Source of the DNA: JADMIH01 sp036399775
GTDB lineage: Bacteria; Chloroflexota; Chloroflexia; QHBQ01; JADMIH01
NCBI GenBank assembly: GCA_036399775.1
Contig: DASWMJ010000092.1
Coordinates: forward strand, 1-64,000
DNA length: 64,000 bases
Direction: 5' to 3'
Shown in pieces: positions 1 to 7,339 of the stretch; the first letter of the stretch is position 1, and each line of letters opens with the position of its first letter. The notes under the pieces are model-generated. The model saw only the letters and a program-made list of their open reading frames with translations, was not told the DNA's origin and made no database searches. The position numbers were made by a program, and so were the translations under genes.

Positions 1-2
1 CC

Positions 3-170
3 ACCCTCCCCTTCACAGGCACCCAATCCGACCCCACAAGCGCCTCCGCCCAACGCCCCCTCGAAATCTGGCCCTGGATAGTCCTCGCCTCCCTCCTCCT
101 CTTCCTCGCCGAATGGTGGTTTTACCACAGCCCCCGCCGCCTGCGCCGCGCCCCCGCCCGCAAGACCTGA
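3..170 (+). CDS. C-terminal end of a membrane protein (partial)
   Basis: An open frame enters from the left edge and stops at 168-170. The visible 55 residues hold a polar stretch, one strong hydrophobic helix (WPWIVLASLLLFLAEWWFY) and a short Arg/Pro-rich basic tail, which is what the cytoplasmic end of a C-terminal membrane anchor looks like. A tail of this form, a helix ending in 'EWWFYH', is common at the end of large von Willebrand-A or glutamine-amidotransferase-like membrane proteins of Chloroflexota. That family name is inference, because the diagnostic domains lie outside the window. The stop is 25 bases before the acetyltransferase start, so the two may be cotranscribed. Confidence 0.6.
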   Translation, partial: TLPFTGTQSDPTSASAQRPLEIWPWIVLASLLLFLAEWWFYHSPRRLRRAPARKT

Positions 171-195
171 TACCCCACCTTAATATGAGGTACTT

Positions 196-741
196 ATGCT
201 GCTCCCCCCTATTGCAACCGACAGACTGCTCATCCGCCCTTTTCAGCCTGCTGACTGGCCGCATATCTTAGCGTACACGTCTGATCCGTCCACCATGACC
301 TACATACCCGAAGGAGTCTTTACGGCAGACAAAGCCGAGTCGTTCGTCGCGGAAAATAGCAGCGAACAGGCCGAAGCCTACGCTGTTGTTCACATAGAAG
401 AACAACATGTCATCGGCCACATGAAATTCCACCTCTGGTTCGCGCCCCGGACCTACGAAATCGGCTGGGTCCTCCACAAGCACTACCATGGAAGAGGCTA
501 CGCCACCGAAGCAGCGTTCGCATTGCTAAAGTACGGCTTCGAGTCGCTGCATCTACACCGAATAATCGCCACCTGCCAGCCGGAGAATATCCCCTCTTAT
601 CGCGTCATGGAGAAGCTAGGGATGAGGAGGGAAGGCCACTTTCGCAAATGTTTTCATATAGGTGAGGATCAATGGTGGGACGAGTACTTCTACGCCATAT
701 TAGAAGACGAATGGCACCAAACAAGCCCCGGAGGGGCGTAA
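196..741 (+). CDS. GNAT family N-acetyltransferase (RimJ/RimL-like)
   Basis: A 181-residue protein of the usual length for RimJ/RimL-type GNAT enzymes, which move an acetyl group from acetyl-CoA to an amino group of a protein N-terminus or small molecule. It begins LLPPIATDRLLIRPFQPADW, the usual first strand of the fold. It carries the acetyl-CoA pyrophosphate-binding motif near residues 97-103 (HGRGYAT) and the later 'IPSYRVMEKLGM' segment typical of this subgroup. The substrate cannot be read from sequence. The last residues (SPGGA and the stop) are encoded by a copy of a dispersed palindromic repeat (723-745), so the natural C-terminus may have been changed by that repeat. Confidence 0.88.
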   Translation: MLLPPIATDRLLIRPFQPADWPHILAYTSDPSTMTYIPEGVFTADKAESFVAENSSEQAEAYAVVHIEEQHVIGHMKFHLWFAPRTYEIGWVLHKHYHGRGYATEAAFALLKYGFESLHLHRIIATCQPENIPSYRVMEKLGMRREGHFRKCFHIGEDQWWDEYFYAILEDEWHQTSPGGA

Positions 742-815
742 GAAATTAGCCCCACGGCGCAAGCCTGGGGAAAGCCCATCTCTTTCCTCACATAGCCCCG
801 GAGGGGCGAAAGAAA
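723..815. repeat. Two copies of a GCCCC-GGA-GGGGC palindromic repeat
   Basis: Copies at 723-745 and 793-815 share 'AGCCCCGGAGGGGCG' followed by (T/A)AAGAAA. Each folds into a five-base-pair GCCCC/GGGGC hairpin. Between them, 746-773 (TTAGCCCCACGGCGCAAGCC) resembles another common dispersed unit. The first copy contains the end of the acetyltransferase gene. Confidence 0.75.
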
Positions 816-1018
816 CCCAACCTTGCCACAAACTCACCGTTTCTCCTTCCACCCCACCACAAAATGTGCAAAACTCCCCTCAAATTCACCCCAAATCATG
901 TCCCGTTTTGCTGCCCAAAAGGGATTAAGTATATAGAAGCATGTTTCCGGCTACCGTAGCGCAACAGTAGTCACAAACCCCGAAGAGCCATGAGCCATGA
1001 CCAAGAGCCAGAGCCACC

Positions 1019-1052
1019 AACTCAAAACTCAAAACTCAAAACTCATAACTCC
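1019..1052. repeat. Heptamer array, unit CTCAAAA
   Basis: Three to four units of a 7-bp repeat (CTCAAAA, then CTCATAA), preceded by a looser run of GAGCCA(T/A) units from about 985. It belongs to the heptamer family found throughout the window. Confidence 0.7.
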
Positions 1053-1174
1053 CAAAGGGGAACAGGGTACCGCTGGTGCCCCTGCCACAAGGATTGATCG
1101 TCATCCTCCCGGCTCCCAGGCTAAACTGATGCAGGCCAGCTAATATGTCAAAAGAGCACCAACCCACCACCCCT

Positions 1175-1202
1175 TGTCATTCTGAGCGCAGCGAAGAATC
1201 TC
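1175..1202 (+). repeat. Dispersed 'GTCATTCTGAGCG...AAGAATCTC' repeat
   Basis: Reads GTCATTCTGAGCGCAGCGAA followed by GAATCTC. Translated in one frame it gives CHSERSEES, the hallmark of a repeat often mis-annotated as small proteins in unrelated bacterial genomes. Only one copy is seen in this window. Confidence 0.7.
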
Positions 1203-1461
1203 ACTCCTCGCGTACCATGCGTATAGCGAGCCTCTTCCCTCCCCAGAACCAACAAGCCCCAGTGGGCCACTCTTCTCACCCGTATACCTACAACCACCCT
1301 GCATCAGCCCCACCTCCGGGAGCCACACTGTACAGAGCCTACCCGCTCCGTACAAAACCCATAGTAGCTCCGGTGGCCCCAAAGCGCCCAACAAGTGCCA
1401 AAGGCCACCAGGACCACAACCCAACCAAAGATAAGAAACCCAAAAGCCACCAAGCCAGAAA

Positions 1462-1508
1462 TCTAACTTCTAGTTTCTGACTTCTGACTTCTGACTTCTG
1501 ATTTCTTA
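1462..1508. repeat. Heptamer array, unit CTTCTGA
   Basis: About six units with phase 7: CTAACTT, CTAGTTT, CTGACTT (three times), CTGATTT. Differences between units are mostly transitions. Confidence 0.75.
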
Positions 1509-1598
1509 TCACCCAACCAGTTGCGTTGGCAGGGGCAAGCATCTGAAGGAAAACAGCGTGCTTAGGCTATCACCCTGCCCGCGTTACCCAAACAACAC

Positions 1599-1646
1599 GA
1601 AAACCCCGGCAACTTTGACCGCTTCAAAGGTCAAAGTTGCCGGGGT
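1599..1646 (-). terminator. Intrinsic terminator of the MFS gene
   Basis: A perfect 18-bp stem (1603-1620 with 1629-1646, starting ACCCCGGCAACTTTGACC) and an 8-base loop. On the minus strand the stem is followed by TTTT. It lies 22 bases past the stop of the minus-strand MFS gene. Confidence 0.85.
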
Positions 1647-1668
1647 AATAAACTATAAACCCGTACCT

Positions 1669-3099
1669 CTACTCCGCTACCGTAATCTCCCGGAACGAAC
1701 CCTGCGGCGCGGGCGGTGCCATTTGCGGCGCGCCTACAGGCGCTTCGGCGGGCGCATCCTCTTCCACTTTATCCTTCAAAGTAAGCGCAGGCAGCAGCGC
1801 CCAGGCCAGCACCCCGCCAAGAGCGCACAGCACGCCACTTACGAGAAAGACAAATGGTATCCCCCACATCGCCCCAAACACCCCCGCCAGGCTCATCGAA
1901 CCGAGCGTCGCCGTATCTACAATCGTTCCAATACCCCCGCCCACGCGGCCAAGCTGGCTGTTCGGCACCACTATCTGCGTCAGTGTCGTCGTCCCCGTAT
2001 TGACGGGCGCGACAAACAGCCCCACCCCCAACATCGTCGCCACCACCAGCCAGTAATCAGGCAGGTAGCCCATGAAGGTCGTCAGCAGCCCCGCCCCCAC
2101 CAGCCCCCACACGATGAACCACTTTGGCGCGAGGTGCGACATGAAATTGCCCGCCACCACGCTCGCCCCCACCATCCCTGCGAAGAACGCTATGTCCACT
2201 ACGCTGAACCGCCACGCAAGCTCCGACTCCTTGAACCCGAACCCCGTCTCAAGGAACACCACCCACAGCACGTTCAACGCGCCCACTCCGAACATCGTCA
2301 CCGCGAACACCGCCGATAGGGTAGCCATCACCCTGTTCAGCAGCAGCGCCTTCAACCCAACCTTCAACTCCTCCCACACCCTGCCGAGCGCCGAGTGCTG
2401 AGCGCCGAGCGCATGATCCGGCGCGGGTAGCGACACCTCGCGGGGCACCCTGACGCTCATGATAGCTGCGGCGGACACCAGGTACGACACCGAGTCGAAC
2501 ACGAATGCCACCCACTGGTTGCTGTTACCCACCGCCCAGAAGGTAATCCCCGCCAGCGCAGGCCCGATAAAGTTTGCCAGCATCATAGAGGTCTGTGAAA
2601 GCGAATTGGCCGAAAGTAGATGCTCCTGCGGCACCAGTTTAGGTATGAGCGCGCCCTTAGCAGGCATAAAGAGCGTGCCGACCGTAGAGAGCGCGAACCC
2701 TAACATATACACCAGCAGCAGGTTCTTCGACAGAACCGCCGGTATCATCAGCAGCGTCAGCCCGGAGCGTATAACGTCCGACACCAGCATCGTCCGCCGC
2801 CGGTCCCACCTGTCCACGAACACCCCGGCCAGCACCCCGAACAGCAGGCGCGGCAGCGTAACTGCGATCATCAAACCCGACACCGCGCCCGTAGTAGCCG
2901 ACGGGTTGTCCGAGAACCCCGCCACGACTACCATCAGCGCCAGAAATGCAAAATAATCGCCTATCGAAGAGATAACCTGCCCGATCCAGAGGTTGCGGAA
3001 GTTGCCGTTGCGAAGCACCGTAATAAATGTGATGCGCTCCCCTCCTGCCTCCGCTTTACTTGCCGCTTCCCCCTGCGTACCATTCGTCTCGCTACTCAT
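1669..3099 (-). CDS. MFS transporter, EntS/MFS_3-like exporter
   Basis: A 476-residue major facilitator protein, expected in the cytoplasmic membrane with about 12 helices. After a 25-residue polar N-terminus the frame 'LRNGNFRNLWIGQVISSIGDYF' is the characteristic first helix of the enterobactin-exporter-like MFS_3 group. The loop 2-3 motif is present as GVFVDRWDRRRTMLVSD. A second half with the usual spacing follows, ending in an Ala/Pro-rich cytoplasmic tail. Members export siderophores, macrolides or other small molecules by proton antiport; the substrate here is unknown. The gene stands alone and ends in a strong hairpin terminator. ATG start; the 470-base upstream gap leaves room for its own promoter. 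Confidence 0.88.
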   Translation of the reverse strand: MSSETNGTQGEAASKAEAGGERITFITVLRNGNFRNLWIGQVISSIGDYFAFLALMVVVAGFSDNPSATTGAVSGLMIAVTLPRLLFGVLAGVFVDRWDRRRTMLVSDVIRSGLTLLMIPAVLSKNLLLVYMLGFALSTVGTLFMPAKGALIPKLVPQEHLLSANSLSQTSMMLANFIGPALAGITFWAVGNSNQWVAFVFDSVSYLVSAAAIMSVRVPREVSLPAPDHALGAQHSALGRVWEELKVGLKALLLNRVMATLSAVFAVTMFGVGALNVLWVVFLETGFGFKESELAWRFSVVDIAFFAGMVGASVVAGNFMSHLAPKWFIVWGLVGAGLLTTFMGYLPDYWLVVATMLGVGLFVAPVNTGTTTLTQIVVPNSQLGRVGGGIGTIVDTATLGSMSLAGVFGAMWGIPFVFLVSGVLCALGGVLAWALLPALTLKDKVEEDAPAEAPVGAPQMAPPAPQGSFREITVAE

Positions 3100-3570
3100 C
3101 CTCTCTCCCTGTTAATCGCTCCAATACTCATACCCGCACACTCTCGGACATAGCCACCGGCGGGTGGAATACCTCTTTTCGCCTATGACAATATACCTTC
3201 CAACAAGAAGTGCGGTCAATCCGCCAATGTATGTAATTTCGCTGGGGCCATTAGCTACCTTAATTACGGCTTGTTGTGGCTGCACCCCTCCTACTTAGAG
3301 AGATCTCTCTTTTATTGCTTTTTGCGCTCCACCTGATAATAATGACACGCCGGAGAGCAACAGTTGGGTATTGACAAACTCAAAGTCATCCGTAATAATC
3401 TATTCACAAGTCGAGATTGTATCGCTTAAATATTGACCGTAATCTCAGAAAGATTGCTAACGGTCAGTGCAATAGAACATTCTTCGATTTAGCATCAAGT
3501 GTTGCGGATCATATGATCGGCAACCATTGTGCTTGGTACTTTGTAATACTCTAATACCCTGGAGGAGACG
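3100..3570. other. Divergent intergenic region, AT-rich
   Basis: The 471-base gap lies between the divergent MFS and metalloprotease genes and is much richer in A+T than the genes. It holds a perfect palindrome AGAGAGATCTCTCT at 3297-3310 that could bind a dimeric regulator. A ribosome binding site (GGAGGAG) lies just before 3571. I see no RNA gene and no unambiguous promoter. Confidence 0.5.
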
Positions 3571-5073
3571 ATGTACAGGACAAGCAAATCTTTCAGATTC
3601 ACCGTCGTATTCATTTCTTGCTTAGCGACACTGGTGCTGACTTTCAACTGGCCCTCACCCTTGCAGCGAGCGCAAGCGGCCACTGGTGGCAGGATGAAGG
3701 CTATGGCAGCAGCGCACTATGCGCCCTCCTCTGCGCCACAGGTCGCTACGACGCCGGGCAACGAGACCGACCTCTTTGCGGATTCACGCGATCTGGGAAG
3801 CGATGTGGTGTGGCCCGGCACCGTTCGTCATCGATTCGTCACAGTTAACGTTGACCCGCTAACCAATGCGGACAGGTTCAGGCTCAATCTTTTCGATGAT
3901 GTCAGCTTCATTGTAGTCCTCGACAGCATGCAGAGCCTGAAGGAAGCGAACGGCCCAGGGGCGGGAGATGGCTTCATCTGGCGCGGCCATATCGAAGATG
4001 TCGAACATGGTCAGGTAACGTTTGTTGTTGGGCCGAGCACAGTAGCGGCGAATATATTCCTGCCTACCGGCAATGACTACATCCTGCGTTATGCGGGCGA
4101 TGGGACAAACACCGTACACGCGGTGTACGATATTGATCCAAAGCAATTACCGGAGGCTGACGATGAAGGCGAGCACGCCGGCAACGTCGCGAAAAGCGGG
4201 TCGAATCTTCCTGCTGCTGGTGATGCGACGACGTCCGGCTTTCCTAATCGGGACAGTGGTGCCCCCGTTAGTCCCCCAGCCTATAAGGAAACAAGCAATC
4301 TCTACAAATCCAGCGCGGCGGGAGGCGACGCTTTATCATCCTGTCCTTTAGGTTGCCCCAACTTGATCGGCGTTCTAGTCGTGTATACCCCAAGCGCGCG
4401 CGATGTAGCCGGGGGTTCCTCAGCCCTATTGGATATAGTGAACCTGGCTATAGATTACGCCAATATTTCCTATGATAACAGTGACATTGATATACGTATC
4501 TACCTGTCGAACTTTCGCTTGGTGAGATATACGGATGTCAATCCGGGTACCGACCTTGCTCGAATAAAGGACCCAGCTGACGGTTACATGGATATCGTCC
4601 ATACCTGGCGCAACACCATGGATTATGCCGATTTGGTTACATTAATAGGTTGTGAACCTGCTACGCCAGGCCCCTGTAGTCCTGCCACAGGGGTCGCGGA
4701 CCTGTATAATCCTTCTCTGCCCGATCCATCGGCATATGGCTTTAGCTGGTTAGCCGTACATAGCGTTAGCTATATCCTCGCTCATGAGCTTGGACATAAC
4801 ATGGGGGGTGGGCATGCCCGGTGGAACGGATGTAACGGTAGCGCCTATTACGCTTGTGGCTATGGTGTGGATGCCGGAGGTTTCCACACTGTTATGGCAT
4901 ACAATTGTCCCAGCGGCTATTGCAAGGGGGTCCAACACTTCTCAAACCCCGACGTTTCCTATTGCGATGGTGGCTCATGTTGGCCGACAGGGAGAAGCAT
5001 ATGGTCGTCCAATTCTGCCGATAACGCACGGATGTTTAACATATCCGGCCCGGTCATTTCTTCTTGGCGCTGA
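3571..5073 (+). CDS. Secreted M12-type (reprolysin-like) zinc metalloprotease
   Basis: A 500-residue exported endopeptidase. A Sec signal is visible at residues 1-37 (basic start, hydrophobic core FTVVFISCLATLVLTF, AQAA near the cut). A propeptide-like beta domain follows at about 70-190, then a low-complexity linker, then the catalytic domain from about residue 262 (LIGVLVVYTPSAR). The zinc site HELGHNMGGGH gives ligands His405, His409 and His415 with catalytic Glu406, and the Met-turn VMAY follows some 30 residues on. HExxHxxGxxH plus Met-turn defines the metzincin clan. Several Cys in the catalytic domain suggest disulfides. GGAGGAG precedes the ATG. The next gene also encodes a surface protein, so both may act at the cell envelope. 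The substrate is not predictable. Confidence 0.88.
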   Translation: MYRTSKSFRFTVVFISCLATLVLTFNWPSPLQRAQAATGGRMKAMAAAHYAPSSAPQVATTPGNETDLFADSRDLGSDVVWPGTVRHRFVTVNVDPLTNADRFRLNLFDDVSFIVVLDSMQSLKEANGPGAGDGFIWRGHIEDVEHGQVTFVVGPSTVAANIFLPTGNDYILRYAGDGTNTVHAVYDIDPKQLPEADDEGEHAGNVAKSGSNLPAAGDATTSGFPNRDSGAPVSPPAYKETSNLYKSSAAGGDALSSCPLGCPNLIGVLVVYTPSARDVAGGSSALLDIVNLAIDYANISYDNSDIDIRIYLSNFRLVRYTDVNPGTDLARIKDPADGYMDIVHTWRNTMDYADLVTLIGCEPATPGPCSPATGVADLYNPSLPDPSAYGFSWLAVHSVSYILAHELGHNMGGGHARWNGCNGSAYYACGYGVDAGGFHTVMAYNCPSGYCKGVQHFSNPDVSYCDGGSCWPTGRSIWSSNSADNARMFNISGPVISSWR

Positions 5074-5146
5074 CGCTCGAATCTCCACATAATAGCGTTG
5101 AGATTGTCGAAGCCCGGAAACAACAGCCGAGGCAGTTGGGATAATC

Positions 5147-7228
5147 ATGTTCCCTGTTAGACCGAATTACGGCCTGCTGGCGATCTCTGCACTGGTTCTA
5201 TCGGTAATCGTAATAGTTGCCAGTGCAGATACGCTTTGGATTAGCCAGGACCAACGAAGCCTCATCACGCCCGATCCTGTCTTTGCCAGACAGGACCCAG
5301 CCGGGGTGTTGCCGGCAAGCCGGACCCCACTCGAACATCGCCCTATGAACGTACAAGGCGGGTGTATACCGGCATGGGAGGCCGAAAGCAGTCCCCAGCT
5401 AAGTCGCTTTACAATACTTCAAGGGGTAGCAGTGGTCGCTCCCGATGACGCCTGGGCTGTTGGATACTATATACCGGACGGCCAATCAGAGGCAAAAACT
5501 CAGATCATGCGCTGGGATGGAACTCAATGGACGCTGGTACTTAGCCCAAACGTAGCTTCTTCGAGCAATTATCTCTTTGATGTTGCCGCGGTAAGCGCTG
5601 ATGACGTCTGGGCGGTAGGCTACTCTGTGAATGGCAGTACCGCCCAGACGCTTATTATGCACTGGGACGGAGGCGCATGGGGCATCGTTCCAAGCCCCAA
5701 CTTTGGTTCCGGGAGTAATGCCCTATCTGACGTAGCTGTGATTTCCACCAACGATGTTTGGGCAGTCGGAGACTATGGCTACCCCGCATCGCAGACCCTG
5801 ATCCTGCACTGGGACGGCACCGGCTGGGCTGTAGCTTCCAGCCCGAACGCAAGCTCCTACAACATCCTGAACAGCGTTACTGCCCTCTCCTCTAATGATG
5901 TGTGGGCGGTGGGGCTTTATACTGTGGGTTCTACAGCCAGTACGTTGACTTTGCATTGGGATGGGAGCAGTTGGTCTATTGTGCCCAGCCCCAATCGCGA
6001 CGCCTCTCAGAATATCCTGGAGGATGTAACGGCTGTGAGCGCCAATGATGTCTGGGCAGTTGGGTGGGGTGACCCCCCTTACACTCTCATTATGCATTGG
6101 AACGGCACCAAATGGGAGAATTACCCCAACACCATTAGAGGTCGCCTTTACGGTGTTACTGCATTAGCTTCTGATGACGTGTGGGCTGTCGGTGATATCT
6201 CCCTGACCCTGATCGTGCACTGGAATGGGGACGATTGGAGCATAGCGCATAGTCCGAATCCAGGCATCTTAGGGCACACACTACGAGCCGTACATGGGAT
6301 TGCGGCCAACAATGTATGGGCGGTTGGAGCAAGTTCCTGGGCAGGGGACTCCTCGCAAACACTTACGGAGCATTACACAGGCCAATGTGTAACGCCGACA
6401 CCCACACGTGCTGCTACGCTTACCCCCACCATACATACCTCCACACCCACGTTTACTTCTATACCCACCTCCACACCCACAACTTCCCCGGCCGGCGAAA
6501 CAGCGACCACTCAGCCCACTACAGTCGGCACCGCTACCCACATAATAGGTTCAGCTACCCCGGATGCTACTCCAACGATATGCTCGATCCAGTTTGTGGA
6601 TGTGCCTGTAGGCTCAACTTTCTACCCCTACGTCAGGTGTTTGGCTTGCAGGAACATCATTTCAGGCTACCCCGACGGCACGTTCAAGCCGCAAAATAAT
6701 GCTACTCGTGGGCAGATAGCCAAAATCATATCTAACGCTGCGGGCTTACAATATCCACCGGGCAGCCAGATATTCCAGGATGTCGCTCCAGGCTCAACAT
6801 TCTACGATTTCATCTGGCGCTTGGCCGACCGGGGCTATGTCGGCGGCTATCCATGCGGAGGGCCAGGCGAGCCTTGCGAGCCGGGCAATCTTCCGTTTTT
6901 CCGCCCCAACGCCAACATTACGCGGGGTCAGATAAGCAAGATCGTGGCGAGTGCGGGAGGGTTCTCGGACACGTCCGGAGCGCAGCAGTTCGAGGATGTG
7001 GCTCCTGGGTCCACATTCTATGATTGGATCTGGAGATTGGCGCATCGCTCGATCATGGGTGGATATGCGTGCGGCGGAGCGGGGGAGCCATGCGTAGGAC
7101 CGGGCAACCGCCCATACTTTCGGCCCGGCGCTAATGCCACCCGCGGACAGATATCAAAGATTGTGGCTAACACTTTCTTCCCTGATTGCAGTACTTTGCT
7201 GGCGACTACCCTCATCCGTTGTCTCTAA
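5147..7228 (+). CDS. Surface protein: DVWAVG beta-propeller-like repeats plus three SLH domains
   Basis: A 693-residue exported protein. A signal/anchor helix lies at residues 8-25. Residues about 85-415 hold eight imperfect ~45-residue repeats with the core 'DVWAVG' followed by 'TLI.HWDG..W', spaced like propeller blades. Next is a Thr/Pro-rich, presumably extended linker (about 420-475). The C-terminal 215 residues carry three S-layer-homology domains, each with a 'F.DV..GSTFY' strand and a 'TRGQI.KI' helix. SLH domains bind pyruvylated secondary cell-wall polysaccharide or peptidoglycan, so the propeller is displayed outside. The second and third SLH units have Cys-containing insertions (PCGGPGEPC, ACGGAGEPC), suggesting disulfide loops. 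Its ligand is unknown. A weak hairpin follows the stop. Confidence 0.85.
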   Translation: MFPVRPNYGLLAISALVLSVIVIVASADTLWISQDQRSLITPDPVFARQDPAGVLPASRTPLEHRPMNVQGGCIPAWEAESSPQLSRFTILQGVAVVAPDDAWAVGYYIPDGQSEAKTQIMRWDGTQWTLVLSPNVASSSNYLFDVAAVSADDVWAVGYSVNGSTAQTLIMHWDGGAWGIVPSPNFGSGSNALSDVAVISTNDVWAVGDYGYPASQTLILHWDGTGWAVASSPNASSYNILNSVTALSSNDVWAVGLYTVGSTASTLTLHWDGSSWSIVPSPNRDASQNILEDVTAVSANDVWAVGWGDPPYTLIMHWNGTKWENYPNTIRGRLYGVTALASDDVWAVGDISLTLIVHWNGDDWSIAHSPNPGILGHTLRAVHGIAANNVWAVGASSWAGDSSQTLTEHYTGQCVTPTPTRAATLTPTIHTSTPTFTSIPTSTPTTSPAGETATTQPTTVGTATHIIGSATPDATPTICSIQFVDVPVGSTFYPYVRCLACRNIISGYPDGTFKPQNNATRGQIAKIISNAAGLQYPPGSQIFQDVAPGSTFYDFIWRLADRGYVGGYPCGGPGEPCEPGNLPFFRPNANITRGQISKIVASAGGFSDTSGAQQFEDVAPGSTFYDWIWRLAHRSIMGGYACGGAGEPCVGPGNRPYFRPGANATRGQISKIVANTFFPDCSTLLATTLIRCL

Positions 7229-7247
7229 GTTCGACCCTGTACAATTT

Positions 7248-7291
7248 CAGACGTGAGCGTGTGAGCCTTGATACTCTCACCCTCACGTCTG
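7248..7291 (+). terminator. Hairpin after the SLH/propeller gene
   Basis: CAGACGTGAG (7248-7257) pairs with CTCACGTCTG (7282-7291), extended by imperfect GTGAG/CTCAC pairing. It lies 20 bases past the stop. The following T-run is poor, so termination may be partial or Rho-aided. Confidence 0.55.
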
Positions 7292-7339
7292 GAACTTTAT
7301 AAACATCAGCGAATAACCATACCCGGCACTCGGAACTGC

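Larger units (their letters stand above)
742..1598. other. Gene-free, repeat-rich interval
   Basis: No credible gene. It holds the second GGAGG palindrome, a CTCAAAA heptamer array (1019-1052), a dispersed 'CATTCTGAGCGCAGCGAAGA' repeat and a CTTCTGA heptamer array (1462-1508). 'TGCCCCTGCCA' near 1077-1087 and its inverse TGGCAGGGGCA near 1526-1536 bracket most of the interval. A 111-codon frame at 1145-1480 is the translation of these repeats and is not called. Confidence 0.6.

Noticed and set aside
1145..1480. 111-codon open frame
   Set aside because: Its translation is made of dispersed repeats (CHSERSEES and others), with no ribosome binding site.
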